36,473 nt of DNA from an uncultured Actinomycetes bacterium. GTDB lineage: Bacteria; Actinomycetota; Actinomycetes; Nanopelagicales; Nanopelagicaceae. Made by a program: the position numbers and the translations under genes. The stretch covers positions 1 through 36,473 of the forward strand of contig CAIQRN010000001.1 of the NCBI GenBank assembly GCA_903874255.1, read 5' to 3'. Below the pieces are notes generated by a model. That model was given only the letters and a program-made list of their open reading frames with translations, searched no databases and had not been told where the DNA came from. Shown here piece by piece: positions 23,988 to 33,768 of this stretch (positions are counted from its first letter, which is position 1; every line of letters starts with the position of its first letter).

Positions 23988-24866
23988 TTAAGCGATTTCC
24001 TTTGCTTTTTTAGTAACGGACAACCACACTTGCCAAGCTGCAATCCAAACCAACGATGAACCTAAAAGATGCGCTGCAACCAATAATTGCGGCACACCTT
24101 GCAGATATTGAATATAGCCAATTAGTCCCTGCGAAAGCGACAACACAAGGAAGATGAGAAGTCTTCGCTTTGTAACGGCAGAGGTTGTTGAATGAAGATA
24201 AAAAGCAACGCTCAGAACTAACAAAATAACCACAGCGCTGCCATGCAATAAAGCCGCCGATTGAATCTTCACGTGGAGTCGCGGTGCGTTGATATCTCCT
24301 GCATGTGGACCAGAACCTGTAACTACAGTTCCCAAAATTACAACAAGGGCAGACCATAAAATATGGATCCTTGAAAAATATAGCTGTTGCACAGTTGGTG
24401 CACTATTTACAGTTGGGGTTTTGCGTTGCGAATACAAAGAAGTAGCACCCGCAATTAAAACAATCGAAAGAAGATAGTGGCTTGCAACAGAAATTGGATT
24501 TAAGTTTGTTAGAACCGTTATCCCGCCAAGTACGCCCTGGCCAAATATGCCTAGGAACTGTCCAATTGCTAATGCGCGTAGTTCTTTTCTTCCCGCTCTA
24601 AAAACAGCTATTACTGTTGCAATAGAAACAAAAATAAGAACAAAAGTTAATAGACGGTTTCCAAATTCAATCCATGAATGGACCGTTCCCTCAGCCTGAT
24701 TCTTAACGGGAACGTAGGAGCCAGGTGTGCACTCTGGCCATGTAGGACATCCAAGGCCTGACCCGGTCAGTCGAACCGCACCACCCGTCACAATGATCGC
24801 CGCCTGGGAGATTAAAAGCGCTAGGGATAGTGGGGATAGGGCTCGAACTGCGCGTGAGTTTGCCAT
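23988..24866 (-). CDS. ctaA: Heme A synthase (COX15/CtaA family)
   Basis: GGAVRLTGSGLGCPTWPEC motif and multiple TM helices with conserved His (GNRLLTF, ASHYLLSI, LHGSAVV, AAHLLGSSLVW). Confidence 0.93.
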   Translation of the reverse strand: MANSRAVRALSPLSLALLISQAAIIVTGGAVRLTGSGLGCPTWPECTPGSYVPVKNQAEGTVHSWIEFGNRLLTFVLIFVSIATVIAVFRAGRKELRALAIGQFLGIFGQGVLGGITVLTNLNPISVASHYLLSIVLIAGATSLYSQRKTPTVNSAPTVQQLYFSRIHILWSALVVILGTVVTGSGPHAGDINAPRLHVKIQSAALLHGSAVVILLVLSVAFYLHSTTSAVTKRRLLIFLVLSLSQGLIGYIQYLQGVPQLLVAAHLLGSSLVWIAAWQVWLSVTKKAKEIA

Positions 24867-24872
24867 GTAGTA

Positions 24873-24878
24873 ACCCTA
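24873..24878 (-). promoter_or_regulatory. Putative -10 (TAGGGT) for leaderless ctaA
   Basis: Minus strand ...CATAGGGTTACTACATG: TANNNT ending 6 nt before the ctaA ATG. Confidence 0.5.
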
Positions 24879-24912
24879 TGGCCGATGAGGTAGCCAGCGG
24901 GCCGAGTGGCCG

Positions 24913-24935
24913 ATTGTGTCGAATTACGACACAAT
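24913..24935. promoter_or_regulatory. Putative SufR operator: perfect 9-bp inverted repeat
   Basis: ATTGTGTCG-AATTA-CGACACAAT immediately upstream of sufR in the ctaA/sufR divergent intergenic region. Confidence 0.7.
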
Positions 24936-24947
24936 AGTGTTGTGAAA

Positions 24948-25628
24948 ATGAGCAATGGCGCAAGCGTGATTTCGGGGGATGACTCCAGGACACGCGACCA
25001 TGTAGCCCGCTCAATTCTAGAAAATGGGCCATCGACGGCTGCTGCCCTCGGCCAACGTTTAGGACTCACTGCTGCAGGAATTCGCCGTCACTTAGAGCTA
25101 TTGGTTTCTGACGGAGTACTAGAGGCTCGAGAGCCGCATTCGGCTTTGGTTCGCGGGCGAGGAAGACCTTCAAAAGTTTTCGTAATGAGCGATAAAGGTC
25201 GCGAGCAGTTTGAACATTCCTACGATGACCTAGCTGTCGCCGCACTTAAATTTATGTCCGCGCAATCCGGTGAACATTTAGTAACCAGCTTTGCACGATC
25301 TCGCGCTGATGACATTGAACGTAAAGCAGCGGTTGGTGTAGCCGGCAGAGGAGATAAATCTGTCGCAATTGCCGAATTCTTAACAGAGCAGGGCTATGCA
25401 GCAAATATTCGTCAACGCGAAATGGGCGAAGAACTATGTCAGCATCACTGCCCGATCGCCCACGTGGCATCTGAGTTCCCTCAATTATGTGAAGCTGAAA
25501 CAGAAGCGCTTTCACGTTTGCTCGGAACACATGTTCAACGCCTGGCAACCATTGCACATGGTGACGGAGTTTGTACAACTTTTATTCCTACAAATGCAAC
25601 GAAAACTAAGCGAAAGGTACGTGCATGA
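24948..25628 (+). CDS. sufR: SufR-type HTH transcriptional repressor (Fe-S cluster regulator)
   Basis: N-terminal winged HTH ([30 protein letters not shown]) and Cys cluster ([18 protein letters not shown]...GVCTTFIP), directly upstream of sufB. ATG 24948 or GTG 24942 preferred, because the upstream start at 24906 would place the operator inside the ORF. Confidence 0.93.
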   Translation: MSNGASVISGDDSRTRDHVARSILENGPSTAAALGQRLGLTAAGIRRHLELLVSDGVLEAREPHSALVRGRGRPSKVFVMSDKGREQFEHSYDDLAVAALKFMSAQSGEHLVTSFARSRADDIERKAAVGVAGRGDKSVAIAEFLTEQGYAANIRQREMGEELCQHHCPIAHVASEFPQLCEAETEALSRLLGTHVQRLATIAHGDGVCTTFIPTNATKTKRKVRA

Positions 25629-27034
25629 CTATTGCGCATCCAGAACTCGAAGGCATCGGAAACTATGAATATGGTTGGTCCGATAAGAGCGATGTAGGTA
25701 CAAATGCAAAACGTGGCCTGAACGAGGATGTTGTCCGCGACATTTCATCTAAGAAATCTGAACCACAGTGGATGCTAGACCTTCGCTTAAAGGGTCTGTC
25801 ACTGTTTGAAAAAAAGCCAATGCCAAACTGGGGCTCAGATCTTTCAGGAATCTTTTTCGACACAATTAAATATTTCGTGCGCTCAACTGAGAAGCAGGCT
25901 GCTACTTGGGATGACCTGCCTGAAGAAATCAAAAATACATATGATCGTCTAGGAATTCCAGAAGCAGAAAAGCAACGCTTAGTGTCAGGCGTTGCAGCGC
26001 AATACGAGTCTGAGGTTGTTTATCACTCAATCCGGGAAGATTTAGAAAAGCAAGGCGTGATTTTTCTAGACACAGATAGTGGATTAAAGCAGCACCCTGA
26101 ATTATTTAAAGAGTACTTCGGTTCAGTTATTCCAGTGGGAGATAATAAATTCGCTGCACTAAATACTTCAGTCTGGTCTGGCGGCTCATTTATCTATGTG
26201 CCAAAAGGTGTGCACGTAGATATTCCATTGCAAGCATACTTCCGCATTAACACTGAAAACATGGGACAGTTTGAACGAACATTGATTATTGCTGATGAGG
26301 ATTCATACATTCACTATGTTGAGGGATGTACCGCACCAATTTACAAATCTGATTCACTGCACTCAGCTGTGGTTGAAATCATTGTGAAGAAGGGTGCACG
26401 CGTTCGTTATACAACTATTCAGAATTGGTCTAACAACGTTTATAACTTAGTAACTAAGCGAGCAACTTGTGCCGAAGGCGCCACTATGGAGTGGGTTGAT
26501 GGAAATATTGGTTCAAAAGTTACAATGAAATACCCAGCTATCTTTTTAATGGGACCACATGCAAAGGGAGAAACTCTCTCATTGGCATTTGCTGGCGAAG
26601 GTCAGCATCAAGACTCAGGCGCCAAAATGGTCCATGCGGCTCCATACACTTCATCATCTGTAATCTCTAAATCAGTTGCACGAAATGGTGGAAGAACTTC
26701 ATATCGAGGTCTTGTACAGGTGCAAGAAGGTGCTCATCATTCAAAGAGCACGGTTAAATGCGATGCTCTTTTGGTTGACACGATTTCACGATCAGATACA
26801 TATCCGTACGTTGACATTCGTGAAGATGATGTCTCAATGGGTCATGAAGCCACGGTTTCAAAGATTTCAGATGATCAACTTTTCTATTTAATGTCACGTG
26901 GGCTGACCGAAGATGAGGCCATGGCAATGATTGTGCGCGGCTTCATTGAACCGATCGCGCGCGAACTTCCAATGGAATATGCGCTAGAACTTAACCGTCT
27001 AATTGAACTTCAAATGGAAGGTGCTGTTGGTTAA
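25625..27034 (+). CDS. sufB: Fe-S cluster assembly protein SufB
   Basis: [67 protein letters not shown]. Confidence 0.98.
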   Translation: MTIAHPELEGIGNYEYGWSDKSDVGTNAKRGLNEDVVRDISSKKSEPQWMLDLRLKGLSLFEKKPMPNWGSDLSGIFFDTIKYFVRSTEKQAATWDDLPEEIKNTYDRLGIPEAEKQRLVSGVAAQYESEVVYHSIREDLEKQGVIFLDTDSGLKQHPELFKEYFGSVIPVGDNKFAALNTSVWSGGSFIYVPKGVHVDIPLQAYFRINTENMGQFERTLIIADEDSYIHYVEGCTAPIYKSDSLHSAVVEIIVKKGARVRYTTIQNWSNNVYNLVTKRATCAEGATMEWVDGNIGSKVTMKYPAIFLMGPHAKGETLSLAFAGEGQHQDSGAKMVHAAPYTSSSVISKSVARNGGRTSYRGLVQVQEGAHHSKSTVKCDALLVDTISRSDTYPYVDIREDDVSMGHEATVSKISDDQLFYLMSRGLTEDEAMAMIVRGFIEPIARELPMEYALELNRLIELQMEGAVG

Positions 27035-28116
27035 TGTCAGTCTTAACTACTAATTATTTAACGCCAACAGGACGTGAGGAAGCTTGGCGCTTCACGCCTT
27101 TAAAGCGCTTACGTGGGCTACATGATGGAAGCGCAAGTGTCGACCTTCGTCACTCTCTGATAACTAAAGCTGCGCTGCCTTCAGGAGTAACTTTCCTGCG
27201 CGAAAATTTAGTTCCACTTGCAGCCAGTGATGATGTAATCATTGAACGAATCAGAGGTGAAGCAAGTGAAACAGCACATCTTGCAATTGCTGCCGATATT
27301 GAGATTTCTGAACCAATCTTCTTAACGAGATCAAATGGATCTATGGACTCTGCGGAGCTTTCAAGAGTACGAATATCCTTAGGTACACACGCTAAAGCAA
27401 CTGTGATTGTTGAAAATATCGGCGAAACATTGCTTGCTGAGGATTTAGAAATCTCGCTAAGTGCAGGTTCTTCTCTCTCATTTGTTTCTCTACAGGAATT
27501 CGATGCTAAAACTGTTTATACCGCGCGCCATCATGCAGTGGTCGATAAAGATGCTTCTTTTAGATCAATCAACGTTACGGTCGGGGGAGATGTTGTACGA
27601 ATTCTTCCTACCGTTGAATTCACCGCACCTGGTGCTTCAGCCGAGCTTCTAGGTGTTTACTTCGCAACGGCTGGACAGTTTTTTGAACATCGCATGCACG
27701 TTGACCATGCTGTACCTAATGCCAAATCTCGAGTTAATTACAAGGGCGCCCTGGCTGGTAAGGATGCGCACACGGTTTGGATAGGAGATGTACTTATTCG
27801 CGCGGTAGCTGAAGGAACCGATACTTATGAACTCAATAGAAATCTACTTCTAAGCGATGGCGCACGAGCTGATTCAGTGCCTAATTTAGAGATTGAAACT
27901 GGAGAAATCGTCGGCGCTGGGCATGCAAGCACAACCGGGCGATTCGATGATGAACAGTTATTCTATTTAATGTCGCGAGGAATCTCTCTCGATAATGCAC
28001 GTCGTCTTGTGGTTCGCGGATTTTTTAGCGAGATTATTAATGAAATCGGCAACGAGGAAGTTCAAGAGAGATTGATGTCTCGCATCGATAATGAACTAGA
28101 AAAAGCAGGTGCCTAA
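27034..28116 (+). CDS. sufD: Fe-S cluster assembly protein SufD
   Basis: SufBD fold; [65 protein letters not shown]. Confidence 0.96.
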   Translation: MSVLTTNYLTPTGREEAWRFTPLKRLRGLHDGSASVDLRHSLITKAALPSGVTFLRENLVPLAASDDVIIERIRGEASETAHLAIAADIEISEPIFLTRSNGSMDSAELSRVRISLGTHAKATVIVENIGETLLAEDLEISLSAGSSLSFVSLQEFDAKTVYTARHHAVVDKDASFRSINVTVGGDVVRILPTVEFTAPGASAELLGVYFATAGQFFEHRMHVDHAVPNAKSRVNYKGALAGKDAHTVWIGDVLIRAVAEGTDTYELNRNLLLSDGARADSVPNLEIETGEIVGAGHASTTGRFDDEQLFYLMSRGISLDNARRLVVRGFFSEIINEIGNEEVQERLMSRIDNELEKAGA

Positions 28117-28412
28117 TGGCCGACATTAATTTAGACCAACTGCAGAATGGCACGCCAGTGAAGATTGAAAAGGATGGCAAAACTATTTGTCTCACCCGTG
28201 TGGGCGACGAGGTGTTTGCAATTAACGACACGTGTTCCCATTCAGATGCTTCCTTATCCGAAGGCGAAGTTTCTGATTACAAAATTGAATGCTGGTTGCA
28301 TGGTGCTGAATTTGACCTACGCACAGGTGTTGCTTTGACACTTCCAGCAACACAGGCAGTTGAAACTTATGCAGTAACAGTTGACGGAAACTCCGTCACG
28401 GTTGAGATTTAG
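28116..28412 (+). CDS. Rieske-type non-heme iron ferredoxin in suf operon
   Basis: Rieske ligand pattern CSHSDASLSEGEVSDYKIECWLHGAEFDLRTG. Confidence 0.94.
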   Translation: MADINLDQLQNGTPVKIEKDGKTICLTRVGDEVFAINDTCSHSDASLSEGEVSDYKIECWLHGAEFDLRTGVALTLPATQAVETYAVTVDGNSVTVEI

Positions 28413-28435
28413 TTCACGAGAAGAGAAGAGAGAAA

Positions 28436-29188
28436 ATGAGCGTCCTAGAAATCCGTGGTCTACAAGTATCTGTAGACACTGAAAATGGTTCAGTAGATAT
28501 TCTCAAAGGAGTTGATCTCACAATCAAGTCCGGAGAAACACATGCAATCATGGGCCCTAATGGTTCCGGAAAATCCACTCTTGCTTACTCAATCGCAGGA
28601 CATCCTAAGTACACAATTAATGGTGGTTCAGTCACTTTAGATGGCGCTGATGTTTTGGCAATGAGCGTTGACGAACGGGCTAAAGCCGGTTTATTTCTTG
28701 CGATGCAGTATCCAGTTGAGGTGCCAGGTGTTTCTGTATCGAATTTCCTGCGCACTGCAGCGACGGCGTTACGCGGTGAGGCACCAAAACTTCGCACGTG
28801 GGTAGCTGAAGTCAAAGAGGCGATGGAAGCATTAAATATGGATCCCTCATTTGCAACACGTAATGTTAATGAAGGTTTTTCCGGCGGAGAGAAAAAACGT
28901 CATGAAATTATGCAACTTGAACTGCTTAAGCCAAAGATGGCAATTCTTGATGAAACCGATTCTGGTTTAGATGTTGATGCGCTCCGTATTGTTTCCGAAG
29001 GCGTGAATCGTGCAAAGGCAAACAATGACTTAGGCGTACTTCTCATTACGCACTACACCCGCATCTTGAAATATATCAAGCCAGATTTCGTTCACGTATT
29101 TGCAAACGGACATATCGTTGAAGAAGGTGGCCCAGACTTAGCCGATAAGTTGGAAGCCAATGGCTATGCAGATTACGTGAGCAAATAA
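28436..29188 (+). CDS. sufC: Fe-S cluster assembly ATPase SufC
   Basis: IMGPNGSGKSTLAYSIAGHPKY, GFSGGEKKRHEIMQ, AILDETDSGLDVDALRIV. Confidence 0.98.
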   Translation: MSVLEIRGLQVSVDTENGSVDILKGVDLTIKSGETHAIMGPNGSGKSTLAYSIAGHPKYTINGGSVTLDGADVLAMSVDERAKAGLFLAMQYPVEVPGVSVSNFLRTAATALRGEAPKLRTWVAEVKEAMEALNMDPSFATRNVNEGFSGGEKKRHEIMQLELLKPKMAILDETDSGLDVDALRIVSEGVNRAKANNDLGVLLITHYTRILKYIKPDFVHVFANGHIVEEGGPDLADKLEANGYADYVSK

Positions 29189-29193
29189 AAGCA

Positions 29194-30444
29194 ATGTCCT
29201 TTTCAGTCACGGATATACGTAGAGATTTTCCAATCTTTGAACGTACTATTCGTGACGGCAAAAGACTTGTTTACTTAGATAGTGGTGCGACTTCACAAAA
29301 ACCCTGGGCAGTAATTAATGCAGAGACCGATTTCTATACCAAGCACAACGCTGCAGTCCATCGTGGAGCCCACCAATTAGCCGAAGAAGCCACCGATGCC
29401 TATGAAGGCGCGCGAGCTAAAGTAGCTGGATTTATCGGGGCGCAGCCTGAAGAAGTTATTTTTACCAAAAGCGCTACCGAGTCTCTCAACCTTGTTGCAT
29501 ATGCAATGGGAAATGCTGAATCTGGAAATCGTTTTGCACTTGGCGAAGGTGATGAAATTGTTGTTAGCGAGATGGAGCATCACGCGAATTTAGTTCCATG
29601 GCAGCAACTTGCAAAGCGAACTGGGGCAAAACTCTCATGGTTCAAAGTAACAAGTGATGCTCGATTAGATCTCACTAACATAGATGAAGTAATTACGCCT
29701 AGAACCAAAGTTGTTGCTATCACGCATCAATCAAATGTTCTCGGAACTATAAATCCACTGGATGCAATCGTTAAGCGCGCACATGAAGTAGGAGCTGTTG
29801 TTGTTCTTGATGCTTGTCAATCAGTGCCGCACATGCCGATTGATGTTGCAGCACTCGGAGTAGATTTTCTTGCTTTTTCAGGTCACAAAGCGATTGGCCC
29901 AACCGGTGTCGGAATCTTGTGGGGAAGAAGTCCTTTACTTTCTGAGCTACCTCCATTTTTAACAGGTGGCTCCATGGTTACGAGCGTGACAATGACTGAT
30001 GCAACGTGGGCACAAGCACCGCAGAAATTTGAAGCCGGAGTGCCAAACATGGCGCAAGCAGTTGGTTTAGGCGCAGCGTGTAATTACTTAACAAGTATCG
30101 GAATGCAAGCAATTAGAGATCATGAAATTGCTCTAACTGATTACGCCTTGAAGAAATTGGTTGAGATTGCTGAGTTAAATATTATTGGCCCGTCTACCAA
30201 CGAATCGCGTGGATCTACGATTTCATTCACGATTAATGAGATACACCCACATGATCTTGGTCAGTTCTTAGACAGTCAGGGAATAGCTGTGCGGACAGGT
30301 CATCATTGTGCATGGCCATTAGCTAAATCTATGAATGTGCAATCAACAACTCGTGCTTCATTTTATCTGTATAACAATGAAGAAGATGTGGATGTATTAG
30401 TTCAGGGAATCCAAAGCGCTCAGAAATATTTTGGGAGATTTTGA
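29194..30444 (+). CDS. sufS: Cysteine desulfurase SufS
   Basis: YLDSGATSQKP, VHRGAHQLAEEAT, FSGHKAIGPTGVGILWGR (PLP Lys), RTGHHCAWPLAKSM (active Cys). Confidence 0.98.
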   Translation: MSFSVTDIRRDFPIFERTIRDGKRLVYLDSGATSQKPWAVINAETDFYTKHNAAVHRGAHQLAEEATDAYEGARAKVAGFIGAQPEEVIFTKSATESLNLVAYAMGNAESGNRFALGEGDEIVVSEMEHHANLVPWQQLAKRTGAKLSWFKVTSDARLDLTNIDEVITPRTKVVAITHQSNVLGTINPLDAIVKRAHEVGAVVVLDACQSVPHMPIDVAALGVDFLAFSGHKAIGPTGVGILWGRSPLLSELPPFLTGGSMVTSVTMTDATWAQAPQKFEAGVPNMAQAVGLGAACNYLTSIGMQAIRDHEIALTDYALKKLVEIAELNIIGPSTNESRGSTISFTINEIHPHDLGQFLDSQGIAVRTGHHCAWPLAKSMNVQSTTRASFYLYNNEEDVDVLVQGIQSAQKYFGRF

Positions 30445-30887
30445 TGGAGTTGGATTCTCTCTACCAAGAAGTTATTTTGGATCATTACAAACATCCGCAA
30501 CACAAGGGGCTTAATCCAGTCTTTTCCGCCCAAGTTCATCATGTCAATACTAGTTGTGGCGACGAAGTCACTCTCAATGTGACAATTAAAGATAGAAAAA
30601 TTACCGGCATTTCATGGGATGGCCAAGGTTGCTCCATCTCACAGGCAAGTGTTTCAATGCTCACTGATTTACTTATAGATAAGACTTTGGAAGAGGCCGA
30701 AGTTATCACTCACTCATTCTCTGAGTTGATGGCCAGTAAAGGCACTTCTACCGGTGATGCTGATTTACTAGAAGATGCAGTTGCTTTTGCAGGTGTTTCA
30801 AAGTTTCCAAGTCGAGTAAAGTGCGCTCTGCTTGGATGGATGGCGTTTAAAGATGCAGCAGTTCAGTCACAAGGGGAGAGCAAATGA
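30441..30887 (+). CDS. sufU: SufU-type sulfur transfer/scaffold protein
   Basis: LYQEVILDHYKHPQHKG, NTSCGDEVTL, GQGCSISQASVSM, RVKCALLGW. Confidence 0.96.
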   Translation: MMELDSLYQEVILDHYKHPQHKGLNPVFSAQVHHVNTSCGDEVTLNVTIKDRKITGISWDGQGCSISQASVSMLTDLLIDKTLEEAEVITHSFSELMASKGTSTGDADLLEDAVAFAGVSKFPSRVKCALLGWMAFKDAAVQSQGESK

Positions 30888-31195
30888 GTGCAACAGTTGA
30901 AGATGTAACCGAGGCAATGAAGGATGTAGTAGATCCGGAACTTGGAATAAATGTTGTTGATTTAGGTTTGATTTATGACGTGATGGTAGATGAAGCAAAT
31001 ATCGCCATCTTGAATATGACTCTCACATCAGCTGCCTGTCCACTTCAAGATGTGATTGAAGATCAAACACGCTCGGCATTAGCGGGAATGACAAGTGATG
31101 TAAAAATCAACTGGGTATGGATGCCACCTTGGGGTCCGGATAAAATTTCTGATGATGGCCGAGATCAACTTCGAGCACTCGGTTTCACTGTCTGA
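30884..31195 (+). CDS. sufT: SufT / MIP18-family (DUF59) Fe-S maturation protein
   Basis: VTEAMKDVVDPELGINVVDLGLIYDVMV, TLTSAACPLQDVIEDQ, WMPPWGPDKISDDGRDQLRALGF. Confidence 0.94.
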   Translation: MSATVEDVTEAMKDVVDPELGINVVDLGLIYDVMVDEANIAILNMTLTSAACPLQDVIEDQTRSALAGMTSDVKINWVWMPPWGPDKISDDGRDQLRALGFTV

Positions 31196-31207
31196 GCTTT
31201 AACTCAT

Positions 31208-31213
31208 TAAAGT
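31208..31213 (+). promoter_or_regulatory. Putative -10 (TAAAGT) for leaderless ABC exporter
   Basis: TANNNT ending 6 nt before ATG 31220; possible -35 TTCACT at 31184-31189 with 18-bp spacer. Confidence 0.5.
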
Positions 31214-31219
31214 AGCCCT

Positions 31220-33091
31220 ATGACTTTACATATGGCTTGGATGACTCATCGCTCAATGACTGCTGATCCATCTGTTAAGAGCCAAAAACTCAAAGCTGGA
31301 ACGGTAAAGCGAATTTTTTCCTTTGCTAAGCCCTATCAGACAAGCATAATTATTTTTCTCATCACTGTGGTGATAGATGCAGTCCTTGTAATTGCAACCC
31401 CCCTTTTGCTCCGTCAGCTAATTGATAAAGGAGTTATTCCCAAAGATGGTGCGCTAGTTACAAAGCTTGCGTTATTGGTGGGTCTGCTCGCAATCGCAGA
31501 TGCAGGAATGAGTATGTTGGGACGCTATTTCTCTTCACGTATCGGCGAAGGCCTGATTTACGATCTACGTTCCTTGGTATTTGGTCATGTGCAAAAACAG
31601 TCAATTGCATTCTTCACTCGCACTCAAACTGGGGCACTCATTTCGCGCATTAACTCCGATGTGATTGGCGCACAGCAAGCTTTCACCGCAACGCTCTCAG
31701 GGGTAGTAAGCAATGTAGTAAGTCTTTTACTTGTGGGTATAACAATGTTGGTGCTTTCTTGGCAGATAACTATTTTCTCACTCCTGTTACTTCCGCTTTT
31801 TCTCTTTCCAACAAAATGGGTAGGGCGAAAACTGCAAGAACTTACCCGAGATTCATTTAATACAAATGCTGAGATGTCTAGCACGATGACTGAACGATTC
31901 AACGTTTCAGGGGCAATGCTTGTCGCTCTTTATGGCGAACCTGCGCGAGAGCGAGAGTATTTCCGAAGCCGTGCCAGAAAAGTTGCTGATATTGGAATCA
32001 AAATGGCGATGCTCAATCGTCTATTTTTTATTGCACTCACCAGTGTTGCGGCAGTTGCTACTGCCTTTGCATACGGAATCGGTGGGCACTTAGCCATTGA
32101 CGGGGGAGTAACCGTAGGAACTCTCCTTGCCATAACGGCATTGCTCGCAAGACTCTACGGACCGCTCACTGCGCTTTCTAATGTTCGAATTGATGTCATG
32201 ACTTCTCTAGTTTCATTTGAGAGAGTGTTTGAAGTTCTTGATTTAGAACCTATGGTTACGAATCGAGCAAATGCGATTGAAATAAAGATTGCAAATCCAC
32301 AAATTTCTTTTAAAGATGTTTCCTTCTCATATCCAAGAGCCGAAGAAATCTCACTTGCCTCACTTGAATCGGCAGCTAAACCGGAAACCGTTCAAAGTGG
32401 TGAAGTTTTGAAAAAACTCTCATTTACATGCGCGCCAGGCACATTAACAGCCTTGGTTGGTCCGTCAGGAGCTGGAAAAACAACTATTAGTGCGTTGCTT
32501 CCACGTCTTTATGATGTAACACAAGGTGCGATAGAAATTGATGGATATGACATCAGAGATCTCACTTTGGAATGCTTGCGCAATTCAATTGGAGTAGTCA
32601 TGCAAGATGCGCACTTATTCCATGAAACTATCGCGGAAAATCTGCGCTACGCAAAAAATGATGCCACTGAAGCGGAAATGCAAAAAGCTTGTGAGTCTGC
32701 CCAGATTTGGAACCTTATTCAATCTCTGCCAAATGGCTTAGACACAATGGTGGGAGAACGTGGACATCGACTTTCTGGTGGAGAAAAACAGAGGTTAGCT
32801 ATTGCTCGACTACTTCTTAAATCTCCGGCAGTTGTGATTCTAGATGAGGCTACCGCGCATTTAGATTCAGAAAATGAAGCACTTGTTCAAGCAGCTTTGC
32901 AAAGTGCGCTTAAAGGCCGTACGAGTATCGTGATTGCACATCGTTTGAGCACGGTGCGAGATGCGGATCAGATTCTTGTCCTTGAAAAAGGTGAAATTAT
33001 TGAACGTGGCAAGCACGATGAGCTAGTTGCTAAGGGTGGACTCTACGCAGATCTTTATAATCGACAGGATTTAACGGGTACGGCGAATTAA
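31220..33091 (+). CDS. ABC exporter, fused TMD-NBD (MsbA/multidrug type)
   Basis: N-terminal six-TM domain; Walker A GPSGAGKTT, signature LSGGEKQRLAIARLLLKSP, Walker B AVVILDEATAHLD. Confidence 0.95.
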   Translation: MTLHMAWMTHRSMTADPSVKSQKLKAGTVKRIFSFAKPYQTSIIIFLITVVIDAVLVIATPLLLRQLIDKGVIPKDGALVTKLALLVGLLAIADAGMSMLGRYFSSRIGEGLIYDLRSLVFGHVQKQSIAFFTRTQTGALISRINSDVIGAQQAFTATLSGVVSNVVSLLLVGITMLVLSWQITIFSLLLLPLFLFPTKWVGRKLQELTRDSFNTNAEMSSTMTERFNVSGAMLVALYGEPAREREYFRSRARKVADIGIKMAMLNRLFFIALTSVAAVATAFAYGIGGHLAIDGGVTVGTLLAITALLARLYGPLTALSNVRIDVMTSLVSFERVFEVLDLEPMVTNRANAIEIKIANPQISFKDVSFSYPRAEEISLASLESAAKPETVQSGEVLKKLSFTCAPGTLTALVGPSGAGKTTISALLPRLYDVTQGAIEIDGYDIRDLTLECLRNSIGVVMQDAHLFHETIAENLRYAKNDATEAEMQKACESAQIWNLIQSLPNGLDTMVGERGHRLSGGEKQRLAIARLLLKSPAVVILDEATAHLDSENEALVQAALQSALKGRTSIVIAHRLSTVRDADQILVLEKGEIIERGKHDELVAKGGLYADLYNRQDLTGTAN

Positions 33092-33766
33092 GAATCGGCC
33101 ATAAACGACTAAGCCAGCAAAAAATACCCATTGCAATGCATATGCCATATGTGGGCCATCAGTAAGTTCGGGCAGCTGGGCAGTAACTGTTGGAGTAAGC
33201 GATGAATCCGAAGCCGTCAATAAGTCTAGGTAAAAATCTTCAGTATCCATTTGTGATTGAGCATTCAATTTGGATACCAACCCCGTGCCATCTCCAGCAA
33301 TTGCAAAAAAGGAACCACGGGGAAGTGATGAATCTAAACGCAATCTTCCCTGAATCTCTATTTTCGTATTAGGCACTGGAGTTATTTTTGGCGCAGTGGT
33401 CGCATCGGCTCCGGCTTTGACCCAGCCGCGATCTACCCAAAATTTGCCGCCGGTTTGCGCGGTAAAAAGAGTAAGAACTTCAAAGCCATAAACACCTTCT
33501 GAGTAACGATTACGCAAAAGTATCTGCTGACTGGCATCGAAGCTACCAGTTGTAATTACAGTTTGCCATTCGAAATCAGTTGGTGACTCTTTCGCCAAAT
33601 CAAGATTAATAGCTGGCAGAGAAACCCGTGCCGTAATCACTGAGTTACGGGCATGCCTATTAACTCCACGATTGAATTGCCATTGTGCCGCTAGTAGGCA
33701 TAGAACGATTAAGAGTAGGGCTGTAAGTGTTTTTATAAATGAGAAAGGTTCGCGAACTTTAGACAT
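33071..33766 (-). CDS. SURF1-family cytochrome oxidase biogenesis protein
   Basis: N-terminal TM, QWQFNRGVNRHARN, GSFDASQQILLRNRYSEGVYGFEVLT...FWVDRGWV, C-terminal TM HMAYALQWVFFAGLVVYG. Confidence 0.92.
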   Translation of the reverse strand: MSKVREPFSFIKTLTALLLIVLCLLAAQWQFNRGVNRHARNSVITARVSLPAINLDLAKESPTDFEWQTVITTGSFDASQQILLRNRYSEGVYGFEVLTLFTAQTGGKFWVDRGWVKAGADATTAPKITPVPNTKIEIQGRLRLDSSLPRGSFFAIAGDGTGLVSKLNAQSQMDTEDFYLDLLTASDSSLTPTVTAQLPELTDGPHMAYALQWVFFAGLVVYGRFLIRRTR

Positions 33767-33768
33767 GA

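Noticed and set aside
28116-28412. Rieske ferredoxin within the suf operon as a novel component
   Set aside because: A Rieske/ferredoxin gene between sufD and sufC is common in actinobacterial suf operons.
32320-32420. ~20-aa insert between the NBD beta-strands of the ABC exporter (RAEEISLASLESAAKPETVQSG)
   Set aside because: I recall similar linkers in actinobacterial exporters of this type, so probably a family feature.
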